This document shows, piece by piece, positions 1-6,714 of a stretch of DNA of 9,150 bases (position 1 is its first letter; each line of letters starts with the position of its first letter). The translations under genes and the position numbers were made by a program. The notes under the pieces were generated by a model. That model was not told the origin of the DNA, searched no databases, and saw nothing but the letters and a program-made list of their open reading frames with translations. The stretch lies in the NCBI GenBank assembly GCA_028711905.1, contig JAQTRI010000123.1:1-9150 (forward strand), given 5' to 3'. This stretch comes from Candidatus Wallbacteria bacterium. Lineage in GTDB: Bacteria; Muiribacteriota; JAQTZZ01.

Positions 1-1925
1 ACCTCAAGATTCTGCGACAGCTGGCAGAGAATATAGAGTTTGCCGTTGATTTTTGAGACAGCCACAGGTCCGTTGCCTGTATCCAAGCTGCCGGTCACCT
101 GATAAGAGGACAGATCAACGCGGGACACTGTGTTAGCGCCATAATTGGCCACCAGTAATTCAGATTCATCCAGAAACAGGCCGACAGGATATGTTCCTGT
201 GGCGATTTCCCGGTAAAGAGTACCGTTGTTTCTTCGGTAGATACCTATACTGTTGGACCATTTGCATGCAACATAGATATAGTTGTCGTCAATAACCAGA
301 TGCTGCGGATTTCTGCCGGTCTGCAGGCTTCCAATCTCATTTAGCGTAACTCGATCATAAAAATAAATCCTGTCATGCGCCGGGTCAGTAACATAAAGAA
401 GACTGTCGGCTACAGCCATCCTTCCAGGAATGTACTCCAGCGAAAGTGTGGCCACCACAGAATTGCGTGGCAGTTTGTCCAGCTGGACATTGCCGATATC
501 TTTGTCTTCTCCGGAAATCAGCGCAATATTGGCTACTGCTTTCTGCTGATACCCCCGTTTGGCGACAGTCAGAGTATATGTACCAGGCTCGATTCCCGAA
601 AGAACAAATGCACCGGTATTACCGCTTTCGGCCTTATAATTCGTGCCGGTGCTGACAGTTGCTCCTTCGATCGCGTTTCCCTGACTGTCGCGGACTGTGC
701 CACGCAGATTGGCCGGTGCCGGCTTCAGACGGATGTCAATGGTTGTTGTCTCTCCTTTTGTGACAATCAGACCCTTAGCATCGGAGTTCGTCATATATCC
801 CGCTGATATGACCACCAGATCATAATTTCCTTCCGGCAAAGAAAAACTGAAGTCTCCGCCATTGACTATCTTGGAGGTCACTTCGACATTGGCCTGCTGC
901 ACACTGACCATGCTCGGCGCAACCGGGGTCAGTTGTCCCCTTACAATGCCAAGTCCGGGCTTTGTGATGTCGAAATAAACGGGATCGATTCTGGTATGCT
1001 GCTTTGATTGGACATAGACATTGGCGATACTGGTTTTCCAGTATCTGTACTCAAGCACGACTGTGTATTTTCCGGGAGGGATGTTCTGAATCAGGAACTG
1101 ACCTGAAGCATTGGTATACTCTTTGAACTGCGCAAGTTCGGCAATGCTCACTTCAACTGATCCTAAGGCCGCCTGGTTCTGGGAACGCACTTCACCGGCT
1201 ATCCCTCCGTAATCGTACTGCGATGAGAGCTTTGCCAGCACGATTTCCCCGAGATTTCTGGCCTTGCCCTTCTCAATGCTGACAATCTTCTGCACTGTCT
1301 GAAAACCATACTCCTTGATAGTCAGTTCGTATGTACCTTCTGTCAGAGAATTGAAAACAAAATCACCCGCATCATCTGTAATAACGAATCCATTGTTCTT
1401 CAGATAGCAGATCACACCACCGTAGCCTGACTCTCCTTCCAGCAGGATTCTGCCGTAGAGGTTTCCCGGAGCATCCAGCTCTACATTGACGGTTGACACT
1501 TCTTCAGCCTTGACATCAACATTGGGAGTGCTGTTCTGAACATAGTTTGTTTTGTATGCGCGCACATAATATGTCCCGCTCGGGACCTTGCTGATCGTGA
1601 AATTGCCGTCTGTAGTGGATGTGGCCTTGAGAGCAGCATCACTCTCTGACGCCAATTTCCGGCTAAGTGATGAGATAAACCCTTCAGCAGCCCTTTCCTG
1701 TCTCGTGTATCTTTCTGCTGCCGCCAGAATGCCGGAAGACGATCCTGCCGGCTCCAGCGAGATAACAACTCCGCTATTGTCTTCGCTGTTCTTAACAACC
1801 ACTGTACCGGCGACAATGCCATCTCCGATCAGTGCCGATGTCAGTGTTCCGGAACCAGAGCAACCAATAAAAACACTGAGCAGAAACAGAAGAAAAGTCA
1901 GGAACATTCTTTTGAGGATATTCAT
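1..1925 (-). CDS. Surface lipoprotein with five CarboxypepD_reg repeats and a YVTN-type beta-propeller (C-terminus beyond the window)
   Basis: The reading frame is open for 641 codons from the ATG at 1925 to the left edge, so the C-terminus is missing. Residues 1-22 form a lipoprotein signal: Lys5-Arg6, a hydrophobic core, then FIGC with Cys22. Phe at -3 of the lipobox is slightly unusual. Five Ig-like carboxypeptidase-regulatory-type repeats follow at about 36-150, 155-231, 239-318, 326-400 and 405-482. Each shows the signature of Gly-x-Phe, then Pro/Glu-x-Gly-x-Tyr, then a Gly-Tyr/Phe or equivalent aromatic. From about 488 the sequence changes to beta-propeller blades, for example LVANYGANTVSRVDL (591-605) followed by TGNGPVAV, as in YncE/YVTN proteins. 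The start is fixed by an ATGA overlap with the upstream TPR gene and by GGGGAGG four bases before it. Inference: a rigid stalk carrying a propeller, anchored in a membrane and possibly binding protein or polysaccharide. No enzymatic motif is visible. Confidence 0.88.
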   Translation of the reverse strand, partial: MNILKRMFLTFLLFLLSVFIGCSGSGTLTSALIGDGIVAGTVVVKNSEDNSGVVISLEPAGSSSGILAAAERYTRQERAAEGFISSLSRKLASESDAALKATSTTDGNFTISKVPSGTYYVRAYKTNYVQNSTPNVDVKAEEVSTVNVELDAPGNLYGRILLEGESGYGGVICYLKNNGFVITDDAGDFVFNSLTEGTYELTIKEYGFQTVQKIVSIEKGKARNLGEIVLAKLSSQYDYGGIAGEVRSQNQAALGSVEVSIAELAQFKEYTNASGQFLIQNIPPGKYTVVLEYRYWKTSIANVYVQSKQHTRIDPVYFDITKPGLGIVRGQLTPVAPSMVSVQQANVEVTSKIVNGGDFSFSLPEGNYDLVVISAGYMTNSDAKGLIVTKGETTTIDIRLKPAPANLRGTVRDSQGNAIEGATVSTGTNYKAESGNTGAFVLSGIEPGTYTLTVAKRGYQQKAVANIALISGEDKDIGNVQLDKLPRNSVVATLSLEYIPGRMAVADSLLYVTDPAHDRIYFYDRVTLNEIGSLQTGRNPQHLVIDDNYIYVACKWSNSIGIYRRNNGTLYREIATGTYPVGLFLDESELLVANYGANTVSRVDLSSYQVTGSLDTGNGPVAVSKINGKLYILCQLSQNLE

Positions 1926-2614
1926 TTGTCCTCCCCTTTATGCTTGTTTAATTTTTTTTCAGCTTCCTTGATGTTTAGTTCAGCCTGCTGAGCTTCATAC
2001 GACCCCGGTGAAAGCTGGATCACTTTCTGCCAGTCTTTGATAGCCGCATCGTAGAGTCCTCGGTCATAGCTGAATTTGCCCATCACCCCATACATCCTGG
2101 CAGATGAAGAATCGACTCTGGCAACTCCGGAATCCTCACGCCACTTTTCGTTTTCCACGACAGTATATGGCTGCTGGATCACATTCATCCCGACATTCGT
2201 GAAATAGGGCTGCCTGTCCTTTTTCAGCTCAGGGTTGATTTCAACAGCCTTTTTCCAGTATGCGACAGCTTCACGGTATCTTTCCTGATAGTAGGCCAGA
2301 TTCCCCAGGCAAACTACAGCCCGGTATTCGCCGGAATCTATCTCAATGATTTTTCCGTAAGCTTCCTCTGCTTTCTTGTACATGCCCTTTCTGGAATAGA
2401 GCGATGCTAAACGGTAAAGCATCTCCTTGTTTTCCGGGTCCTTGGCCACAGCCTGCTCCATCTTTTCTACGGCGATATTGTCGTTGCCCTGATACTCATA
2501 GAACCTGGCCCTTTTGTACAGTTCATCCGCAGTCTGCTTTACATCCTGCCCGCAACTGGGCAGCAGGACCAGAAATCCGGATACAATGAGCAGCATCCAA
2601 AATTTATTACGCAT
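1922..2614 (-). CDS. TPR-repeat lipoprotein
   Basis: This is a complete 230-residue protein. The N-terminus is a lipoprotein signal (hydrophobic residues 6-19, lipobox LPSC, Cys21), so it should be membrane-anchored on the outer face of the cytoplasmic membrane or in the outer membrane. Three consecutive tetratricopeptide repeats lie at about 29-62, 63-96 and 97-130. A non-repeat stretch (131-171) with an NVIQQPYTVVENEKWRED segment follows, then a fourth TPR at about 172-205. The tail is highly charged and lysine-rich (213-230). TPRs are protein-protein scaffolds, so a partner is expected. The nearest candidate is the repeat lipoprotein whose start codon overlaps this stop codon (ATGA). A GGGGAA box three bases before the ATG supports the start. 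Some TPR lipoproteins work in outer-membrane assembly or secretion (the PilF and BamD types), but the sequence does not place this one in either group. Confidence 0.9.
   Translation of the reverse strand: MRNKFWMLLIVSGFLVLLPSCGQDVKQTADELYKRARFYEYQGNDNIAVEKMEQAVAKDPENKEMLYRLASLYSRKGMYKKAEEAYGKIIEIDSGEYRAVVCLGNLAYYQERYREAVAYWKKAVEINPELKKDRQPYFTNVGMNVIQQPYTVVENEKWREDSGVARVDSSSARMYGVMGKFSYDRGLYDAAIKDWQKVIQLSPGSYEAQQAELNIKEAEKKLNKHKGEDK
1930..1936 (-). promoter_or_regulatory. Ribosome binding site for the repeat lipoprotein
   Basis: On the minus strand GGGGAGG stands four bases before the ATG at 1925, inside the last codons of the TPR gene. It settles the start of the downstream lipoprotein gene and, with the ATGA stop/start overlap, indicates coupled translation. 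Confidence 0.7.
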
Positions 2615-2682
2615 AGATTCCCCGTTTTTTCTTTGTTTATCGGTAAATATTGCGGAGATTTTAGACCCTGTCGCAGGTCAAA

Positions 2683-2711
2683 ATTATGATGATTTCACAC
2701 CAGATGACCAA
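2683..2711 (-). promoter_or_regulatory. Possible promoter for the TPR/repeat-lipoprotein pair
   Basis: Reading the minus strand, TTGGTC (2711-2706) and CATAAT (2688-2683) are separated by exactly 17 bases. The -10 box matches the sigma-70 consensus in five of six positions, but the -35 box in only three. It lies in the 144-bp gap after the HD-GYP gene, about 70 bases before the TPR start. If real, the two lipoproteins can be expressed independently of the HD-GYP gene. The match is weak. Confidence 0.3.
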
Positions 2712-2758
2712 CAATTGATTTTCACTGTCTGAAGAACCGCTGATAGAGCTGCGTTTGA

Positions 2759-3916
2759 CTAAACGGCGTCTCTGTATGTATCTCTGATCTTAAGAATCGC
2801 ATCCAGATGATCAAAAAAAACATCAATCAGGCCGGGGTCAAAATGCTTCCCTTTTTCATCCTTGAAAAGAGAAAGTACTTTTTCCAGTTCCCAGGCTTTT
2901 TTATAGCACCTGTCACTGGCTAAAGCGTCAAACACATCTGCGATAGCAGTAATACGGCCATAAATATGAATGTTCTCACCGGAACTGCCTTCGGGATAGC
3001 CGGTACCGTTCCACTTTTCATGGTGCTGATGAGCCACAATGGATGCGGCTTTGAGAATTTTGCGGGCAGAGTGCTTGAGAATGTCGTAACCCAGCTGGGT
3101 ATGTGTCTGCATGACTTTCCATTCTTCCTCAGTCAGTTTTCCCGGTTTGAGCAGAATGGAATCCGGAATAGCGATCTTGCCGATATCGTGCATTGGAGAC
3201 GACATTTTGATTAGCTCCGCCTCAGCTTCACTCATACCGCAGCCAATGGCCAGCTCACGCGAATACTCAGCCACACGCTTGACATGATTTCCGGTTTCCT
3301 TGGAACGCATTTCACCGATTTCAGCCATGGTAAAGATGATTTCTTTCTGGGTGGTGACGATCTCTTCATGAAGAATGGCGGCTTCCAGCTCTTTACCCGT
3401 ATAAATCGAGGCCAGCAGCAGCCGTTCCTGGTCACGATCGGCAAAAGCCGCCTCAGAAGTCATTTTATTGACTCCCTGAAACACCCCGATGACCTCACCC
3501 TCGGAATTATTGATCGGGATGGCGATGATATTGTGCGTTGTGTATCCTGTACGGCGGTCTACATCTTTATCAAACCGGTTGTCACTGTATGGGTCATTGA
3601 TGACAAGCGGGATTCCCTGTTCCGCCACGCAGCCGACAATGCCGGCCCCGAACGGAAGGACCACACGGTCAATGCCATGCGCCACCTTGGTCCAGATACT
3701 GCGGTTCTTCCGGTCTACCAGCCAAACAGTGCAACGGTCGGATACAATCAGGTCACGACCCATGTCAGCCATCAGCACCAGAAGCTTTTCCAGGTCTTTC
3801 TCATGGGAAATCTTGGATATATAAGTGAAAATAATCTTCAGAAGTTCCTGAGAATTAGGCTCCTGCCGAGTTTTATCCAGCACCTTCTCATCAATCTGAT
3901 AATCGTAATCGTGCAT
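2759..3916 (-). CDS. GAF-domain HD-GYP protein, probable cyclic-di-GMP phosphodiesterase
   Basis: This 385-residue cytoplasmic protein has no signal peptide or membrane segment. A GAF sensor domain covers about 40-185. It ends in an NK...F...D motif (N150, K151, F158, D162) resembling the NKFDE motif of nucleotide-binding GAF domains, but with Gln163 in the Glu position. A probable helical linker (about 180-205) leads to an HD-GYP domain (about 195-378). Its hallmarks are present: H211, the HD pair H243-D244 followed by IGK, H272, HHE at 298-300, and the GYP motif GTGYP at 304-308 within HHEKWNGTGYPEG. These complete metal-binding motifs argue for an active phosphodiesterase that hydrolyses c-di-GMP (some family members cleave cyclic GMP-AMP). 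The GAF domain would tune activity to an unknown ligand. There is no receiver domain, so control is not by direct phosphorylation. GGGTAG precedes the ATG by three bases, and a good promoter lies just upstream. Confidence 0.93.
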   Translation of the reverse strand: MHDYDYQIDEKVLDKTRQEPNSQELLKIIFTYISKISHEKDLEKLLVLMADMGRDLIVSDRCTVWLVDRKNRSIWTKVAHGIDRVVLPFGAGIVGCVAEQGIPLVINDPYSDNRFDKDVDRRTGYTTHNIIAIPINNSEGEVIGVFQGVNKMTSEAAFADRDQERLLLASIYTGKELEAAILHEEIVTTQKEIIFTMAEIGEMRSKETGNHVKRVAEYSRELAIGCGMSEAEAELIKMSSPMHDIGKIAIPDSILLKPGKLTEEEWKVMQTHTQLGYDILKHSARKILKAASIVAHQHHEKWNGTGYPEGSSGENIHIYGRITAIADVFDALASDRCYKKAWELEKVLSLFKDEKGKHFDPGLIDVFFDHLDAILKIRDTYRDAV

Positions 3917-3940
3917 ATTCTACCCGCTTCACTTTGTATT

Positions 3941-3969
3941 ATTTTATTCGACACATCAGGTTGTGTCCA
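3941..3969 (-). promoter_or_regulatory. Sigma-70-like promoter for the HD-GYP gene
   Basis: On the minus strand TGGACA (3969-3964, five of six to TTGACA) is followed after exactly 17 bases by TAAAAT (3946-3941, five of six to TATAAT). A transcript starting about seven bases beyond the -10 box would have a leader of roughly 20 bases containing GGGTAG before the ATG at 3916. This is the best promoter match I found in the window. Confidence 0.6.
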
Positions 3970-4013
3970 GTTTTTTCCCAAATTTCCTTGACCTGACGAC
4001 AAAAGAAAGTGAT

Positions 4014-4766
4014 ATGCTGTATATAGCCATGGCAAGAAATTTAATCCGTTTTTTGATCTTTACGATTTTTCTTTGTCTGATATGCCGGTTCCCTGCATCG
4101 GCTGGTGAGTATTGTCCTTTTGACCCGCCATTCGATCAGGAAAGCGGACCATACTGGCCAGGATATGTGCCGTACGATCCTTCCAGCGGTCCCTGCAGCA
4201 TTTTTGAAAACATCACTCTTTTTGACAGCCTGGGCCTGTTGTCAGCTTTCACCCTGAAACTGATGGAACAGCTCACAAATGATACCTGGCTGCAAAAAAG
4301 CCAGGAAGTACACCTGCGAAATCTGGCGGAAATCAAGCGCGAATCCTCAACCATCGGAGACAAGATTTTTCTGGGAATTAAAAGCGGGGATTTTAGCGCA
4401 TACAAAGCGTTGAAACAGCATTATAAAGGAGGAAAACGCAATGAACGCAAGCTCATTGAACTCCTTTTGGAAAGAGTTTACGCCCGGCTGATCTCAATAC
4501 TGCCGTCCAGACCAGATCTGCGCGAGTATTTCCTGGAAACCAGGCAGATGCATGAAACCTGCAAATCCCTGACACTCGACTGGTCCCAGTTCCCTTCTGA
4601 CTCAAAAGGTCTGATCACAGTACTGTCCCTTCAGATCAATCGCTATGATGCGGCCAAACTCAGGATTTTCAAGGATGAGGGTGACAGGCGCATGTATCTC
4701 ATCAGGATCAAGCATCATGAGCAACTGGTAATGCTGATCAATCATCTGCTGTCTTTGCCTCTGTGA
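4014..4766 (+). CDS. Exported protein of unknown family
   Basis: I do not recognise this protein. From the ATG at 4014 it has 250 residues. Residues 1-30 look like a signal peptide (Arg8 and Arg12, hydrophobic 13-24, then PASA with a likely signal peptidase I cut after Ala30), so the mature protein should be periplasmic or secreted. Mature residues 33-61 are rich in Pro, Tyr, Gly and Asp, bounded by Cys34 and Cys61, and contain two loosely repeated units (FDPPFDQESGPYWPG, then PYDPSSGPC). These cysteines could form a disulfide. The rest (about 66-250) looks almost wholly helical and charged, like a helical bundle, with one more cysteine at 183. An in-frame GTG at 3963 would lengthen it by 17 residues, but that extension overlaps the divergent promoter and pushes the signal peptide inward. 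ATG 4029 is also possible. The gene stands alone, divergent from the HD-GYP gene. Confidence 0.75.
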   Translation: MLYIAMARNLIRFLIFTIFLCLICRFPASAGEYCPFDPPFDQESGPYWPGYVPYDPSSGPCSIFENITLFDSLGLLSAFTLKLMEQLTNDTWLQKSQEVHLRNLAEIKRESSTIGDKIFLGIKSGDFSAYKALKQHYKGGKRNERKLIELLLERVYARLISILPSRPDLREYFLETRQMHETCKSLTLDWSQFPSDSKGLITVLSLQINRYDAAKLRIFKDEGDRRMYLIRIKHHEQLVMLINHLLSLPL

Positions 4767-4783
4767 TACCGGGAAAAACAGAA

Positions 4784-4850
4784 AAAGCGGTTAAGGGTCA
4801 AAGCGGGTATGAGTTATGGTAAATCATCCACTTGTCCGCTTAACAGCTTT
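4784..4850. repeat. Imperfect inverted repeat downstream of the unknown exported-protein gene
   Basis: AAAGCGGTTAAG (4784-4795) and CTTAACAGCTTT (4839-4850) are inverted copies matching in 11 of 12 positions, separated by 43 bases. There is no T-run after the right arm (it continues with CCCCCG), so it is not a standard intrinsic terminator. It could be the edge of a small mobile or repetitive element, or an operator-like site. Confidence 0.5.
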
Positions 4851-4945
4851 CCCCCGTTACCCATTACTACCCTCAGCTGCGCTCCGGGTATAGTCATCCG
4901 TAGCTCGCTGCGCTCACACGGCTGACTACCTATTACCTATTACCC
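4851..4945. repeat. Structured intergenic repeat element with a stem-loop and ATTACC-rich flanks
   Basis: TAGTCATCCGT (4891-4901) and ACGGCTGACTA (4918-4928) can pair with one mismatch around a 16-base loop. The 9-mer GCTGCGCTC occurs at 4876-4884 and again at 4907-4915. Both flanks are built from related short units: TTACCCATTACTACCC on the left, and two tandem copies of CTATTAC ending in CCC on the right. Such compact, hairpin-bearing sequences resemble REP-like or MITE-like dispersed elements. Copy number in the genome cannot be seen from here. Confidence 0.5.
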
Positions 4946-4949
4946 GTGT

Positions 4950-4955
4950 TAAAAT
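4950..4955 (+). promoter_or_regulatory. Possible -10 box for a leaderless transcript of the first binding-protein gene
   Basis: TAAAAT lies six bases before the GTG at 4962, and no Shine-Dalgarno sequence precedes that GTG. This spacing would place the transcription start at or next to the start codon. No convincing -35 box is seen 16-18 bases upstream, so the call is tentative. Confidence 0.3.
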
Positions 4956-4961
4956 GTATTC

Positions 4962-6656
4962 GTGCAGAAACACAAGGGTATTTATTTTTGTTTGTTCATG
5001 TCACTCGTTCTTGTGATTGCCGGATGCGGCAGACCTTCTCCCACAGATACCCCGTCTCCCTCCAGCGTAGCCGATTCCGGACCATCATCCTCCTCTGGCG
5101 GAGGAACAGTGGAAATCGGACTCTCCCCGGCATACGGAGACACACTGATAGAAAGCTATATCGCTGACGCAGTTGTACTGAACCCCGTCCTGCTTTGCGA
5201 TGTCCCTTCGCGTCAGGTTGTCAGCCTTATTTTCAACGGTCTGGTGCGTGAAGGCGGCTATCTGAAACTGACTGCCGATCTTGCCGCCACTTGGGAAGTG
5301 CTCGACTCAGGCCGTGAAATCCTGTTCCATCTGCGCGATGGAGTGCGCTGGCATGATGGTCATCCTTTCAGTGCCGAGGATGTTGTCTTCACCTGGCAGA
5401 AAATTATGGATCCGGCTACTGTCGGGTATGAACGGTGTAATTTTTCCTCAGTCGAAACCATGGAAATCATCGATCCGCTCACTGTCCGCGTCAAATACGG
5501 CAAGCCTTTCGCGCCCGCTCTGTATTGCTGGACCATAGGCATCATTCCGGCGCACATCTTCCGCGGGGAAACGGATATCAACACTTCCAGGTACAACCGT
5601 GCGCCTGTCGGCACAGGCCCTTTCCGGTTCGCAAACTGGGCCCCACATGAACAGATCATACTTGAAGCCAATGAAGATTACTTCAACGGCCGTCCATACT
5701 TTTCCAGATACATCTATAGAGTGATTCCAGACCCTTCAATGGCTTTTCTGTCATTAACCCGCGGTGATATCGATCTTGTGGAATTAACACCGGATCAATA
5801 TGTCAAGCAGGCCTCATCCAAAGAGTTTCTCTCCAGATTCAATGTCTTCCGATGCAATTCCAGACTTTACACCTATCTCGGCTTCAACCTGATCAATCCA
5901 TTGTTCCAGGATCCGAATATACGACTGGCCCTGACCATGGCCACAGACCGGAAACGCATTATTGACGAAATCCTCTATGGTTTCGGCGCACCTCTCACCG
6001 GTCCTTTTCCCCCATCTTTCTGGGCTTATAATCAGGAAATCGAACCATATCCATACGACCCGGAAAAAGCCCGGCAACTCCTGAAAAAGTCAGGCTGGAC
6101 TGACTCAGATGGGGATGGAGTGCTTGACCGCGATGGTCACAGGCTCGAATTCCGACTGTCCACCAACAACGGAAATGAGATGCGTCGTCTTGCATCCACA
6201 TTGATCCGCGACCTGTGGGCTGAAATAGGTGTACGCGTCATCCTGGACTTCGTGGAATGGAGCGTATTAATGGATTTGTGTGATTATAAGAGCTTTGACG
6301 CTTTGATTCTGGGATGGTCCAATGATGGAGATCCCGACCCGTTCGCCCGCTTCCATTCATCAGAAATCCCTGACAAGGCCGCCGGCAAAGTTGCCGACAA
6401 TTTTTGTTCGTATGTCAATCCTGAAGCAGATGAACTGCTTGAATCCGGCAGAACCAGCTTTGATTTCGAAAAACGCAAAGAAATATATCATCGTTTTCAC
6501 AGCATTGTTCATCAGGATATGCCGTACATTTTCCTTTTTTCACAGAATCGCCTGATCGCGGTTCACAACCGCATCCATGGTATTAATGTCGCACCGTCCG
6601 GCATCAGGTGGAATCTTGAAAAATGGTACACTCCTCAGCAGATGCAAAAATACTGA
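4962..6656 (+). CDS. ABC transporter substrate-binding lipoprotein, family 5 (peptide/nickel type), copy 1
   Basis: This 564-residue lipoprotein would bind a solute, probably oligopeptides, outside the cytoplasmic membrane and hand it to an ABC permease. The signal has Lys3 and Lys5, a hydrophobic core and lipobox IAGC with Cys22. A Ser/Pro/Gly-rich linker (about 24-50) tethers the binding domain. The SBP_bac_5 signature is clear: LRDGVRWHDG...AEDVVFTW at 124-145, then PVGTGPFRF (215-223), LEANEDYF, and ILGWSNDGDPDPF (449-461). An acidic loop DSDGDGVLDRDG (381-392), common in this family, resembles a calcium loop. Length is normal for the family. The start is GTG, because an in-frame TAA at 4950 rules out anything further upstream and the lipoprotein signal begins here. 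No Shine-Dalgarno is visible. The next gene is a paralogue. No permease or ATPase is adjacent. The exact substrate cannot be told. Confidence 0.93.
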   Translation: MQKHKGIYFCLFMSLVLVIAGCGRPSPTDTPSPSSVADSGPSSSSGGGTVEIGLSPAYGDTLIESYIADAVVLNPVLLCDVPSRQVVSLIFNGLVREGGYLKLTADLAATWEVLDSGREILFHLRDGVRWHDGHPFSAEDVVFTWQKIMDPATVGYERCNFSSVETMEIIDPLTVRVKYGKPFAPALYCWTIGIIPAHIFRGETDINTSRYNRAPVGTGPFRFANWAPHEQIILEANEDYFNGRPYFSRYIYRVIPDPSMAFLSLTRGDIDLVELTPDQYVKQASSKEFLSRFNVFRCNSRLYTYLGFNLINPLFQDPNIRLALTMATDRKRIIDEILYGFGAPLTGPFPPSFWAYNQEIEPYPYDPEKARQLLKKSGWTDSDGDGVLDRDGHRLEFRLSTNNGNEMRRLASTLIRDLWAEIGVRVILDFVEWSVLMDLCDYKSFDALILGWSNDGDPDPFARFHSSEIPDKAAGKVADNFCSYVNPEADELLESGRTSFDFEKRKEIYHRFHSIVHQDMPYIFLFSQNRLIAVHNRIHGINVAPSGIRWNLEKWYTPQQMQKY

Positions 6657-6714
6657 GCTTCCTTCTATTGTTACAGTTCGCAATCTGTGTTAACTTGTAG
6701 AAAAGGCACTTCTG

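Noticed and set aside
375..806. Plus-strand open frame of 143 codons
   Set aside because: It lies opposite the CarboxypepD_reg and propeller part of the large lipoprotein, whose minus-strand frame is uninterrupted from 1925 to the edge.
1588..1971. Plus-strand open frame of 127 codons across the lipoprotein/TPR junction
   Set aside because: It is antisense to two well-supported genes and has no ribosome site or recognisable motif.
2659..2683. Hairpin TTTTAGACC...GGTCAAAA as a terminator after the HD-GYP gene
   Set aside because: The stem has two bulges and the T-run lies before the hairpin, not after it, when read in either direction, so it does not fit an intrinsic terminator. It also overlaps the weak promoter candidate.
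3284..3991. Plus-strand open frame of 235 codons antisense to the HD-GYP gene
   Set aside because: The minus-strand frame has all the GAF and HD-GYP motifs. The antisense product shows no recognisable domain or signal and is a mirror of that conserved gene.
3963..4013. GTG at 3963 as the start of the unknown exported protein
   Set aside because: The 17 added residues put a polar stretch before the signal peptide and overlap the promoter of the divergent HD-GYP gene. The ATG at 4014 gives a normal signal peptide.
6102..6137. EF-hand-like loop DSDGDGVLDRDG in the first binding protein as a novel calcium site
   Set aside because: Acidic DxDxDG loops at this place are common in family-5 binding proteins, and the last position is Gly, not Glu. 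It is worth noting but not new.
6657..6714. Promoter or terminator between the two binding-protein genes
   Set aside because: Only weak matches are seen (TTGTTA with TAACTT) and a four-base ACAG/CTGT stem with no T-run. The 58-base gap is compatible with simple co-transcription.
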